From positions 12,988,334 through 13,052,333 of the forward strand of contig CM029378.1 of NCBI GenBank assembly GCA_017165825.1: a stretch of DNA of 64,000 nucleotides, written 5' to 3'. Below are positions 1-10,968 of this stretch, piece by piece. This stretch comes from Hepsetus odoe. Lineage: Eukaryota > Chordata > Actinopteri > Characiformes > Hepsetidae. Numbering within the stretch: the stretch's first letter is position 1; every line of letters begins with the position of its first letter. Both the position numbers and the translations under genes were made by a program. The notes beneath the pieces were generated by a model. It was not told the origin of the DNA, did no database searches, and saw nothing but the letters and a program-made list of their open reading frames with translations.

Positions 1-38
<38 letters not shown>
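1..38. repeat. (TA)19 microsatellite at the window edge
   Basis: A pure TA run that starts at the window boundary, so its true length is unknown. Confidence 0.95.
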
Positions 39-41
<3 letters not shown>

Positions 42-138
42 AGAATTTATAGAATAAAAATTATTTTAAACATTAAAAAATAAATTGAATATATATAAAT
101 GTCATTACAGTTGAAAAGATAGTGAGTATATGTGTAAT

Positions 139-171
139 ATTTACACTGCATAGACTAATATATATATATAT

Positions 172-205
<34 letters not shown>

Positions 206-223
206 TCTACAGTGTAAATAAAC
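139..223. repeat. inverted repeat with (TA)n centre
   Basis: Left arm ATTTACACTGCATAGACTAA (139-158) and right arm TTAGTCTACAGTGTAAAT (about 204-221) are near-perfect reverse complements, differing by a 2-base insertion. TA repeats extend the stem inward. It could be a small MITE-like element or a cruciform that has grown by TA expansion. Confidence 0.75.
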
Positions 224-3200
224 ACACATATGCCATATGCTATGTAGTGGCATTTTATTACATTATTATTTATTATTATCATTCCAAAAAAGAACAATAT
301 AAACAGCCTGTAAAAAAAGCCAGACCCCAATATGAATTTGATTTTAAGATTTATAATGTCTTTGAGGTTGAAGCTTAATTTGGCATGCAGACATGTGGTG
401 GACGGGGGTAAAGGCAGCAGTGTAAAAGCCTCTGTACTGAGTGTGATGAGGAGGGTGGGGTGTCCAGCTGGGCTAATGAGGATTACCTGGATTCAGGATG
501 AATAACAGAACAGGGCTCTGGACTCTCCTGCATGTCTGTGCAAGAAAAAAGCAGAACATTTTCTGTGTGATTTAAAGGTGCAAATGTTTGGAGCAGTTCT
601 CTGGGAGCCCGGGTTCTCATTTCTCTGGTATGTCTAAATGAATAGAACAAATTCGAGAAGAATTTGAGGAAGATCAGGTAGTATTTTTAAACTGACTTTT
701 CAGTCGAGGACAAACACCATTTGTGTACATGACTACCAGGGAATATGAGGCCCCAAAATGCCTCTGCCAACACAGCACTCATCCTTTTTTAACATACTTG
801 GCTACCTCTGCTTCAAGAACCTGTGTCCAGCTCGCTCAGAAGAAAGCCCTGGAGTCAGCTCCTGCCAACCAAGGTCATACAGGCTTCAAAGCGGTTAAAG
901 ACCAAATCGCCCGCTTGATTCGGAGGAGTGTGTCTGTTTCATTTCTGCTCTTTGTATCACGGGATGGAGTAATTGCTGTATAGTAACGTTCTGCCAGATT
1001 TACAACAAATCACAACAGCTTGTGCAACTACGCTGCTGCAGAATAAAAACCGCATTACACAATAAACGTGATATTACACATCTGAAAGATCAGAATTGTG
1101 CTCCCTTTGTAATAATACATTTCTGTTGAAATCAACCTCTTTCATTAAGATAAATGAGCTTTTTCACAAAGCATTCAATATTAATGTTCCATGATAATAT
1201 CAGAGCTAAATCAGTGTGGGCAGATCATTGCTTAAAAATATATAGGCATGTGACACATTTTAGGTTTGGCTAATATTAATAAAACAATACTTGCCATTTT
1301 TAGACAACGCTGAACAAAATGCCTTAATCTGTCACTGTCTGTAACAATGTTGCCTTTCTTGGAATGCTGCCAGGTATGCAGGCCCAGTTGCTTCATTTTG
1401 CAATGGTTATGGATCAGCACTGTATCAGCCCTCAGTTCCAATTCTCAGTGCATCTCAAGTGAGATCATCCTTCTGAATGAATTGGCGTACATTACCGCAG
1501 TGCTGTAGGGTTGTAGAGTGCTGTAGTCTTACACTGTATGGGCCTCAATTTTATTTGTACTGATGAGAACTAAAGGAGCAGGATCTGGGTAATGTTCCTG
1601 CTTTTTTACTAGAAGAACGGGCTTAGTTTGTTTTAATTAAGCACCTTCGGCTGTGATAAAGGAATCAGCTAGAATGGACAGATAAGGCTTACTCCTCAGT
1701 GTGTACAGTCAGCAGCAGAAAGATGCTCTATTGCTTTTTAGCTCAGAAATCTGGAGCCTGCAGATACCAGACCAAAGCAGCAGAGCTCCTAGCCAGCATC
1801 AGCCTGGATTGCCTCCACAGGTTACTGAGAGTTCACTCAGATTGGGGGCGTCGCATCAGCCTTCTGAAGCCAAACCTTTTGCTTTTAGTTGGGCTGGATC
1901 TAAACCTGTTACCATCTCATGGGTTAAACCTTGGGTTAAGCTTTATCTGGATGCTTTTCCAAATCAAATGTGTTCTCAAAAATGGTCCAGTGAGCACTTG
2001 AAATTAAAATCCAAATTTTCTGTGTAACCCTAGGCAATGAGGCAGGCCACTCGAACCTTGATTTCAACAAGTGTGTCCGTGTGACACTGCACACACTCCT
2101 CTGAGAGCAGGGATGGTACCTGCTGAGCCCCTAGACTATTGTAGGAGGGAAGCATAAATCAAGCCTGTGTGCAAACAGTTAATTACCCACAATGCCTGCA
2201 TGTTCCTCCTGATACTGCCTGAATGGCTCTGCTCCCACTCAGCACACAGGCCCTGTTAATGGTCTTCCCGCTTGTTTTCATAGCAACAATGTGTGCATTT
2301 TAGAAGGCTGTTTAATAGTAACAGCCTGATTTATGCCAGATACCCTTTAAGCTCGCTGAATAAAACAATCTAAAGTTTTCTGGCTTTAACAAGTGGAACT
2401 TGGCATTTAACCTTTTCGCATGTAGTCAATTGCAAATTTCCCATTGTTAGACCTGCCCACTAACCATTTTAGCATTTTTTTCCCCAAAAGATTTCAGATA
2501 AACTATATCTCGTGAATAATGACCTGGATATTCACAATAATGGGCTTCAGTTAGCTCTTTACATTGGGCTTGGAGGTGGCAATAATTGAGGAAATCATTT
2601 TAGCTTTACTTGGTTATGCAAAATAATTTTTATGATGTGTGTTTTAAAAGCAGATATAAACGAAAGTAAAGCTGAATCATTTGCAACCATATAATTTTAT
2701 TTTTATAACAGTCTACAGACATCAGTTCTATCCTGATGGCTTCTCAGTAAAGGATAGCTGATAGGAAGAATGTAAAAGATCCAGGCCAACATTACACTCT
2801 CTGTTCTCCTTTGAAAAGCCTCTATAATTCAGCATCATCATTCTGTCAAATCGAAACCAAAAACTGTCAAGATAAATAATATTGAGTAATATTTGCTGAG
2901 GAAATAGTTCCTCATATTGGTAACAAAAAAAAAAACAGATAAATCGAGTTCAAATTTTTTTGGGTGGGGTTGAGGGACTGATGCAACTTTGTGTCATGTG
3001 TAAGTTATAAATTGAAACACTAAGGTTATATTCAGGGCACTTCACCTCTCCAGACATTGTGTCCGGCCAAGCCTGCGTGCCTCACCCCTGCTGTGTCCAG
3101 AATACTGTATGGTGGGAAATGTATGAAGGAGTGCAGGAAAGCTACCTCTGTTTTCCAAAACAAACAGCATGCTTTTTCAGACATGGATGTGATGTCATTA

Positions 3201-3261
3201 ATCAGGGGCATTTGGCCAGCAGCAGTATAAACATGCAGCACCTGAGATGGTGCATCTTAAC

Positions 3262-3263
<2 letters not shown>
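224..3263. other. gene-free stretch, no recognised repeat
   Basis: Single-copy-looking AT-rich DNA. Frames such as 723-983 (+) and 1699-2027 (+) have no recognisable domain, and the overlapping pair at 1.7-2.0 kb read different frames of the same DNA. I see nothing else definite. Confidence 0.5.

Positions 3264-3292
<29 letters not shown>
3264..3292 (+). repeat. (TG)n microsatellite
   Basis: Uninterrupted TG run of 29 nt. It is one of the few TG rather than CA runs on the plus strand. Confidence 0.95.
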
Positions 3293-3293
<1 letters not shown>

Positions 3294-3752
3294 CATGGCC
3301 CTTATTCTCTGTGGTCATATGGAATACTGCAGCCAGTCACACAAATGCAGAACGTCTGTACTCACACCAGCCCTACATTACACACAGGATGAACCTGTAC
3401 TGTACATCTCCCAGTCACAGACTGAATATAGGATTCTCTGCAAGTCGATGAAAAGACAAAACACACTTCATTAATACCAGCACGGTCACGCAGCCCCATA
3501 ACTCATAACTTTTATTTGTCTAACATCATTTTGAAACCATATGAATGTCCTCCATGTGAAGAAATAGACCACAAGAAACACTCAAAATGGGATTAAAATA
3601 TTGTTATATTAATTTACATTTTCATTTACATTATCAGTTTGGCAGTGCAAAGTTTCACTACAAGAGCAGTGAAATAATAATGATGATGATGATGATGTAT
3701 GATATATTTAAAATATGTAAATTTTTATTGTTTTTAATTGTATTTTTATTGT

Positions 3753-3756
<4 letters not shown>

Positions 3757-3799
<43 letters not shown>
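3757..3799. repeat. (TA)n microsatellite
   Basis: Uninterrupted 43-nt TA run, just upstream of the ATT/AAT hairpin. Confidence 0.95.
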
Positions 3800-3801
<2 letters not shown>

Positions 3802-3831
3802 CATATCATTAATATGACTGTGAGAACAACA

Positions 3832-3832
<1 letters not shown>

Positions 3833-3865
<33 letters not shown>

Positions 3866-3902
3866 AATACACAATACACACAATAATAATAATAATAATA
3901 AT
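3833..3902. repeat. inverted-repeat microsatellite: (ATT)10 - 19-nt spacer - (AAT)7
   Basis: An ATT run (3833-3862) and an AAT run (3882-3902) are reverse complements of each other around a 19-nt CA/AAT-rich spacer. ATGAC (3814-3818) and GTCAT lie outside the arms as a second complementary pair. The whole can fold into one hairpin. Confidence 0.85.
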
Positions 3903-4745
3903 TGAACGTCATAAATAATTTGCAGTATTTTCTTTAAACTTCTAAACAAAAGAAAATTACAACCATTTATAGTTTTTTTATCTCGCGCTCTGAGCTGCAT
4001 TTAGTAAGAATATTTTAATGAGGGATTCTTTAAAGACCCGTTGTGTAACATTTCTAGAACATTTCTACATTTATATTAATATTAAAATATTAAATATTAA
4101 AACATGTATCAGGGAGAGTAGAATACTCTCATCTGTGGTTCCTAGTCAAATGTTAAAGAGCAGTTATGACGTAAATATTTGAAACCAGTCAAATGGCTTC
4201 TTCTAAGATCTTCTATGGATCAGATTTTTCCAGATTCATACTCACCCCCTGGGAATCAAGTTGGTTCAAGATGTCACTGTACATGTAGTGTGTTTAGATG
4301 ATTTGTGTATGTATACACTTGTCTTTTTTTTTGCCTTTGGACCCTTAGTCTAGTGGGACAGACTGAGTGAGATGGAGAGCAGTCTCTCTGTGTGTCTTTT
4401 TTTTTAACTGCCATGTTTGTGGATTGAGAGACAATGGTACGTCAAAAGCTTTCTTTGGATGGGACGCATGTGGAAAAGGTGCAGTGCTGTTGTGACTCCA
4501 CTTGTGCTGCTCAGTGAAAGAGGGTCTTCGAATGGACGGGGCTTCTCAGGTTAGGGGCAAGGCTGCGTGCTGCTGTGGGGGCCCGTGGCTGATTGTCCCC
4601 GGAGAGGATGAGCACCTCAGCTGTGCAGCTTTTTCCTGAGCAGGACACAAGAACACACAAGAACAGCAGGCCGTTTCTGAAAACAGAAAGAGCAGGAAAA
4701 ACATTTCAACAACAGCCAGAAGAATGTCTGACAATCAGCACAGAG

Positions 4746-4749
4746 CAAC

Positions 4750-4811
<62 letters not shown>

Positions 4812-4925
4812 CAGAGAGAGACAGAGAGAGATGGAGACAGAGAAAGAGAGGAGGGGGAGTAAGAGAGAAAGGGGGTATAGAAGTAGAGAGAGAGGAAGAG
4901 AAAGGGAGAGAGGAGGAAAGATCTA
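4746..4925 (+). repeat. polypurine tract with (AG)n core
   Basis: Pure AG repeat at 4759-4804, followed by GAGACA/GAGAAAG variants to about 4925. Almost no pyrimidines on the plus strand for some 180 nt. Confidence 0.9.
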
Positions 4926-6171
4926 TTCAGTTCCTTTCTTAGAAAGCTGGAATCTTATTTTTTGGCTTTTCTTCTTTTTGTAATAAATGTTCTCTGATGA
5001 GTCTCAATTTGCCTGATTCTTTGTTAATAATCTTCGCTCAGCGCTCATTTGTCTCATTCAGTGCTGTTCCGGTTTCACCAGTAACACTTTTTGATTCCAG
5101 TGATAAAAATGTAGGTACACATTTGAACTTTGTAAACCCAAGACTAATTTTAGTCTTACTAAATAAAGAAAACATTAGTAAAACTTTACACCATGCACAA
5201 TAACCTAGTAGCCATACTAGTCTAATACTAGTATAGGAAATACAGGAAATTGTTTAATTATTTGAATTATTTCATATCAGGCTCGGAGGGAAGGTTTTCA
5301 TCCTCCCAGTAGTGAACAAAGCATAAAGTACAAAATGAACACAGTCCTCTTTTTGAAATACAGCTAATAAATCGCCAAGATTTGTTCGCCGAGACTTGTT
5401 GATGAAGTTGAAATATTTAACATATTCAGTGTATTTAGCAAAATAATTCATGCTGACAAAACTTGTAGTTTTGAAATTCACAGCTGTGCTTTTTCAAGCA
5501 ACATTTCAGTGTCGATAAACGGTGGACTAAAGAGGTCCCGAGACTCAGATCTCATCAGAGGCTCTGCTTGTTTTGGAGTAAAACAAGGCATGGTTTTCAT
5601 ACCAGGGGCCTAATTAAAAAATTAATGCAGGAAAATCAATCTGCCCCACGTTTGGCTCTAGAGCAACTGTGATTGCTTCAAGCTAAGAGCAATCAATGGC
5701 TATCACACGGATGAACAAATGATGCTTTTCTTTTGTTTGGAAAGTTGTAGCTGCAGGTATCTGACATACATATTAATAACTGAACACAGGTGAAATGTCT
5801 GCTTAAGCAGAGTAGAGTGGTGGGTGTTTTATTTTGTATTTTTGTTTTTTTTGCAGAGGGTGATGGGTATGGGAAAATACTTTATCAATAGCTGTGATGA
5901 TTTGCACAGTTTAAAAAATACCCCTTTCAAATATTTATGCTCTATAAAACTATACATCTGTATCTTAGTCTGAAGGTTCTTTATGTAGGAGAGGAGCCTG
6001 AGCTCATGGCCATATAAAGGTGTTTTTACATTGTTAAAATAATGATTCATTTTTAAAAGCTTGATTGCAAATAAAAAGTGCCAAAGAGCTGGAGGGCATC
6101 GTCTTAACACATCCAGGATCAACCAGCACAAGAACTGAAGTGTGTCAGGATTGATCTTTTCATTGTTGTAC
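4926..6171. other. gene-free stretch, includes a rejected long open frame
   Basis: AT-rich. A 144-codon open frame on the minus strand (5829-6263) runs into the duplicated segment. It shows no domain and no start context and has the composition of translated AT-rich non-coding DNA. Small CTAGT/ACTAGT repeats occur near 5200-5240. Confidence 0.5.
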
Positions 6172-6347
6172 AAAAGTCTAAAATACAATACAGCAAAAAA
6201 TTTAATGATAAACCTCAGAAGCCAAAGGTGTGTCCAGTCACAAAGCAGTATACTGTCACCCACATCACCCGAGCTTAAAATGCATATAGAAACATTAAAA
6301 ACCTTGCAAAATGAAAAGTCTTTATATTGAGCAAAACTAAAAATGTA

Positions 6348-6859
6348 CAGTACTGTGCAAAATTTTTAGGCAGGTGTGGAAAAAATGCTGTAAACAAAGA
6401 ATGCTTTCAGAAATGGAAGTGTTAATCATTTATTTTTGTCAATCAACAAAACACAGTGAATGAACAAAAGAGAAATCTAAATCAAATCAATATTTGGTGT
6501 GACCACCCTTTGCCTTCAAAACAGCATCAATTCTTCTAGGTACACTTGCACACAGTTTTTGAAGGAACTCGGCTGGTAGGTTGTTCCAAACGTCTTGGAG
6601 AACTAAGCACAGATCTTCTGTGGATGTAGGCTCCCTCACATCCTTCTGCCTCTTCATGTAATCCAGACACACTGGATGATGTTGAGATCAGGGCTCTGTG
6701 GGGGCCAGAAGAACTGATGCTGTTTTGAAGGCAAAAGGTAGTAACACCAAATATTGATTTGATTTAGATTTTTCATTTAGATCATTATTTATATTTCTGA
6801 AAGCATTCTTTGTTTACAGCATTTTTTCCACACCTGCCTAAAACCTTTGCACAGTACTG
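6348..6859. mobile_element. 512-bp fold-back Tc1-like element with transposase ends on both arms
   Basis: The ends read CAGTACTGTGCAAA... and ...TTTGCACAGTACTG and are flanked by TA on both sides (6346-6347, 6860-6861), the Tc1/mariner target. The inverted arms extend well over 100 bp with some divergence. Each arm includes the last codons of a Tc1 transposase. The left arm on the minus strand reads ...PRRIDAVLKAKGGHTKY-stop (to about 6497) with more C-terminal sequence (LQDVWNNLPAEFLQKLCAS). The right arm on the plus strand (about 6704-6754) reads RRTDAVLKAKGSNTKY-stop. No catalytic DDE domain remains, so it is non-autonomous. Confidence 0.9.
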
Positions 6860-6861
6860 TA

Positions 6862-7066
6862 AATGTTTTTACATTTACGGCATTTAGCAGACGCTCTTAT
6901 CCAGAGCGACTTCCATGTTGTCATTACAGGGACAGTCCCCCTGGAGCAACTCAGGGTTAAGGGTCTTACTCAGGAGCCTAATGGTGGTAGTGCCAGAGGT
7001 GGGATTGGAACCTGGGACCTCTTGATCCATAGGTCTGCAGGCAAGTACCCTACCACTAGACCTATG
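6862..7066 (-). mobile_element. tRNA-derived SINE, type 1 (copy inside duplicated segment 1)
   Basis: Minus orientation. The head includes TCTAGTGGTAGGG (A-box region). A B-box-like GGTTCCAATCC lies at 7012-7002. The 3' tail reads CTCTGGATAAGAGCGTCTGC then AAATG-type repeats, a tail found in many fish SINEs and thought to be borrowed from a LINE partner. Confidence 0.85.
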
Positions 7067-7079
7067 TGGTGAGTTATTG

Positions 7080-7527
7080 GCTATGGTTGCACACAGACAG
7101 GTTCACACAAAGGTGGGCACGAATTTATAATTTGATATGAATTTGTTTGAATGTTTTAATTCAAACGAAATGGCAGTTTGATTGGCAAAAAGACAACAAT
7201 CTGGCCTCTGAGATTTATAATCTCAGTTTTTGTAATGTTATAAAATATTTAAGTAGATTTCAGTTTTTGAAAAGTTATAAAGTAAAAGTACAAATACTCA
7301 TGATAATCAAGCGAAGTAAACATCCTCCAAACTAGTACTGAAGTATGGTAATGAACAGGATTAGCGTATTTACTTCTCTCCAAATGCAACAGTTCGCAAT
7401 ATTTCTTACTTCCTAGAAAATCAGTGCTTCACTACTCATAACCTCTGAGCTGTTCTGTAAAACCCACTTGGACTTCCTTTTGAGAAACTTAGTAAGAAAT
7501 AATCAATCAGAGCAACAATTTTTAAAA
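7080..7527. repeat. possible hAT-like DNA transposon remnant within the duplicated segment
   Basis: The part after the SINE contains AAAGTAAAAGTACAAATACT and GTACTGAAGTATGG...GTATTTACTTCT. This resembles the AGTACTTTACTT-type ends of fish hAT non-autonomous elements. The match is only by flavour, and no clean terminal repeats or 8-bp target duplications were seen. Confidence 0.3.
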
Positions 7528-9000
7528 GGACATTGTCATTGGCATTTTACAGAACAAAACCAGTTAGACTTTATTGAAAGGATGAGCGGCTGATGCTGTT
7601 CAAAACCTAGAAACACGCTTGCAAACACAGTTAGAAAGCAGATGCCTGGAAATTAAAATCTTTGTGGATGAAATGTAGTTTACAGAGCTGTTTGAGTGCG
7701 ACCTGTTTAGTGGAGGCTGGGACTTATTCTTCTTCAGCGATGGGCTCAGATTAGATCATTTATCAGGGCTTACAGTGCTTCCCACATTTAGCTGTTGCAT
7801 GCAGCACACCCTGTGGAAATGAAGAAATGCCTGCTTTAAAATGCATGAGTGATTTATAAGTAATGCAAAGCTTATTAAGTTAGAAGTGTGATTACAGAAT
7901 CATTAATGTCATCACATTACTGTAATGCAGTTCTTTTATAATGGCAATTACTACGTCCAGTAAATTTAAGCAACAATGAATTAAACACAGAACAGGAATT
8001 AGTTAAATGTTAATGACTGCAAGCAAAAAAGTGACAGTTAGACTAATTTCCTTTCCTTACTCAGGAAAGTATACCTGCACATATTGAGTAAATGTAACTA
8101 ATGGATCTTCACCTCTAATAATGTGAATGATATTATGTGGAGGATCTGGTGGAGCTGTTTTCTCTTTATGAAATGTCAAAAGACGAATGTTAATTTTTCA
8201 TGCCGCACACCAACTTTGAGCTCCATTTCAGCCCAAAAACAAACATCCGTCTTTCTTGTCTTAGCCAGACTTCTCACAGGTCCAGAAAGCAATTCATGAT
8301 TTAAATAAATGCAGGGCTAAGAGCAAAGCTGTTGTTTTTTCACCAAGACTACAAGAGCACATGCCATTAACACTCACAAAACCTCTTAAGAGCTAAACTG
8401 GTGGAAGAGAGGTTTGCGCACACGCGAAAGGCGTGTTAGAGAGGTAGAGGCCTTTGTTCATATTAATGGTCAGAGTGAAAACTCATTTTGGAGACGGCCT
8501 GGCGCTGCTCTGTCCTCTGTAGGAAATGAATCTCATGGCCTGCTTGTGTTCATTAAACACCTCCGAAATGCAGATCAGAACAGAGTATATTTTATCCATA
8601 TTAATAAGGAAAGAAAAACTGTGCTTGTAATTAAGAGAGTCCCTTGGCTTTGATTTAGACCATTACTAACGCCTCTGCATCTTTAGATTAAAAACCTCTA
8701 AACGACCTCTTTTATTTAATAATATTAAATCCCGACATGTATCTTCTAAAAGCTTTAATAAGACAAAGATAAGATTTGCATCCCCATACAAGTGTCTTTT
8801 TCAATTGATTATGAAGCCGCCATTGATGTGTGAGAAATTGATGTTTTCCTCTGTTCTTAAGGGGCTCTAATAGAAGGGGCGGGATTCGAGGAGGAGACTT
8901 TGCCACTTTGATCTTCAATCAGGAAAAAAATTCCCACTTCTTTGTCAGCCTATATTTGGTAAATAACAGTGACAATCCATGTGCTTTAATAAGATGAAAT
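7528..9000. other. gene-free stretch, no recognised repeat
   Basis: Moderately AT-rich, non-repetitive DNA. No frame with a recognisable domain on either strand. Confidence 0.5.
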
Positions 9001-9002
9001 GG

Positions 9003-9150
9003 AGAGAGATAGAGTGAGTGAGTGAGAGAGTGGAGTGAATGTGCATGTTGGTGTATGCATGCGTGTTTGAAACTGAAAGGGTAAATGAGAGAGAGAGAGA
9101 GAGAGAGAGACAGAAAGAGAGAGAGAACGAGAGGGAGAAAGAGAGAGTGC
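9003..9150 (+). repeat. GA-rich purine tract
   Basis: GAGTGAGTGAGAGAG at the left, a TG-containing gap, then (GA)n and GAGAAAGAG variants at 9086-9148. It drives the arginine/glutamate-rich start of a 166-codon frame (9039-9539), which is not a credible gene. Confidence 0.85.
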
Positions 9151-9713
9151 GCCTTCATAAGTGGTTAGGTATTGCATGGAAGCCTTTATTCAGTGCTACC
9201 AGGACTAGGAGAAGCCCATCAGCTTCTTCTCAGTGTCTTCTGGGCCAGGGAGAGAATTCAGCAGCATCAGCAAACATCATGTCCCTGTATGACATCTGTG
9301 TGAGAAGCCACTTCCACTGCTTCCATTCTGTTAGAGATGCACTAAAGAACAGTCTCCCAGATCTTCTTCAGCATTTCCTCCAAACCCAGGCACACTCCCA
9401 GACTGTAGGGAATGCACCCCCTCCCAAACCAAAGGGTTTCACATTTCCTTTGGTTAACCCCTGCCAGATGATGCCGGTTAATAAAGTTGCAGACAGACTT
9501 GTTAATGTTTTTCAAGTCTTTTTTTTCCAATGTGTATAGTAATCTTGGGGGCAACTCTGCTACTGTCTGCTAAAACAGATCGACTCCAGTCCATATCCCA
9601 TATCACACCTGAAAATCCACAGCTAATCAATGCCTCAAAAGATAAGCCTCAAGTTTATATCTGAAAAGGTGGGGCACACAATGAATTCATGTATTAAAAA
9701 CAAATAGTTTCCA

Positions 9714-9718
<5 letters not shown>

Positions 9719-9748
<30 letters not shown>
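9719..9748 (+). repeat. (GA)15 microsatellite next to duplicated segment 2
   Basis: Pure GA run ending 45 bp before the second copy of the duplicated segment. Confidence 0.95.
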
Positions 9749-9754
<6 letters not shown>

Positions 9755-9793
9755 CTCTTTTATAAACACATTCGCACAGGCTTGAATATAGAT

Positions 9794-10707
9794 AAAAGTC
9801 TAAAATACAATACAGCAAAAAATGTAATGATAAACCTCAGAAGCCAAAGGTGTCACCAATCACAAAGCAGTATACTGTCACCCACATCACCAGAGGTTAA
9901 AATACATATAGATACAGTGAAAACCTTGCAAAATGAAAAGTCTTGACACTGAGCAAAACTAAAAATGTAAATGTTTTTACATTTATGGCATTTAGCAGAC
10001 GCTCTTATCCAGAGCGACTTCCATGTCCTAATTACAGGGACAGTCTCCCTGGAGCAACTCAGGGTTAAGGGTCTTACTCAGGAGCCTAATGGTGGTAGTG
10101 CCAGAGGTGGGATTGGAACCTGGGACCTCTTGATCCATAGGTCTGCAGGCAAGTACCCTACCACTACACCTACCAGTAGACCACCACCACCCCGTTTTCA
10201 CACTAATAGAAAGTGTATCTTACTGGGTCAGATGGGGTGCTGTGTGCCGCGGTGAGTTATTGGCTATGGTTGCACACAGACAGGTTCACACAAAGGTGGG
10301 CACGAATTTATAATTTGATATGAATTGTTTGAATGTTTTAATTCAAACGAAATGGCAGTTTGATTGGCAAAAAGACAACAATCTGGCCTCTGAGATTTAT
10401 AATGAGTTTTTGTAATGTTATAAAATATTTAAGTAGATTTCAGTTTTTGAAAAGTTATAAAGTAAAAGTACAAATACTCATGATAATCAAGCGAAGTAAA
10501 CATCCTCCAAACTAGTACTGAAGTATGGTAATGAACAGGATTAGCGTATTTACTTCTCTCCAAATGCAACAGTTCGCAATATTTGTTACTTCCTAGAAAA
10601 TCAGTGCTTCACTACTCATAACCTCTGAGCTGTTCTGTAAAACCCACTTGGACTTCCTTTTGAGAAACTTAGTAAGAAATAATCAATCAGAGCAACAATT
10701 TTTAAAA
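9794..10707. repeat. duplicated segment, copy 2 (empty of the Tc1 derivative)
   Basis: Matches 6172-7527. Where copy 1 has the 512-bp Tc1 derivative, this copy reads AAAAATGTAAATGTTTTT across a single TA with no footprint. It has about 85 extra bases (about 10163-10250) covering the SINE head and a short unique stretch. The copy ends abruptly and is followed directly by a truncated SINE (10708). Confidence 0.9.
9970..10190 (-). mobile_element. tRNA-derived SINE, type 1 (copy inside duplicated segment 2)
   Basis: Same element as at 6862-7066, with the same tail and a B-box-like GGTTCCAATCC. Its head is more complete, with a short duplicated GGTCTACTGGTAGGTGTAGTGG stretch on the minus strand near 10160-10185. 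Confidence 0.85.
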
Positions 10708-10840
10708 ACTCTTACTCAGGAACCTAATGGTGGTAGTGCCAGAGGTGGGATTGGAACCTGGGACCTCTTGGTCTGTATACCATAGGTCTGTAGGCAAGTA
10801 CCCTACCTCTAGACCTACCACTAGATGTACATATACATCT
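10708..10840 (-). mobile_element. type 1 SINE, truncated at its 3' tail
   Basis: Starts inside the body of the element at the exact end of the duplicated segment. It contains the same TCAGGAACCTAATGGTGG and GGTTCCAATCC motifs but lacks the CTCTGGATAAG tail. It adjoins the duplication breakpoint. Confidence 0.8.
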
Positions 10841-10845
10841 TTGTG

Positions 10846-10968
10846 AAGTAAAAAGTGACTATTTGTGATGGGGACAGTACCTTGCTCAAGGGTACCTCAG
10901 AGTCCTTAGCCCAGATTCAAACCATTATCTTCTGATCCTGGGGCCTAGTCCCTATCCACCAGTCCCGT
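10846..10968 (-). mobile_element. tRNA-derived SINE, type 2, internally deleted
   Basis: Shares GATGGGGACAGTACCTTGCTC and TACCTCAG with other type 2 copies (for example 18717-18973) and ends in AAAAGTGACT. About 100 bp of the middle is missing. Confidence 0.7.

Larger units (their letters stand above)
6172..7527. repeat. duplicated segment, copy 1 (occupied by a Tc1 derivative)
   Basis: Begins AAAAGTCTAAAATACAATAC and ends CAACAATTTTTAAAA. Aligned to 9794-10707 it matches almost throughout. In the 450 bp after the SINE I see only a few small differences (one T, a CTC-containing indel, one C/G). It differs by a 514-bp insertion (Tc1 derivative plus duplicated TA) and by lacking about 85 bp found in copy 2. 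Confidence 0.9.

Noticed and set aside
5829..6263. 144-codon minus-strand open frame
   Set aside because: Spans the left edge of the duplicated segment, has AT-rich non-coding composition and no family resemblance.
6487..6672. Stand-alone host gene of 61 codons
   Set aside because: It is the C-terminal piece of a Tc1 transposase inside a 512-bp non-autonomous element.
9039..9539. 166-codon plus-strand open frame
   Set aside because: Its first third is (Glu-Arg)n from a GA repeat and the rest has no recognisable domain.
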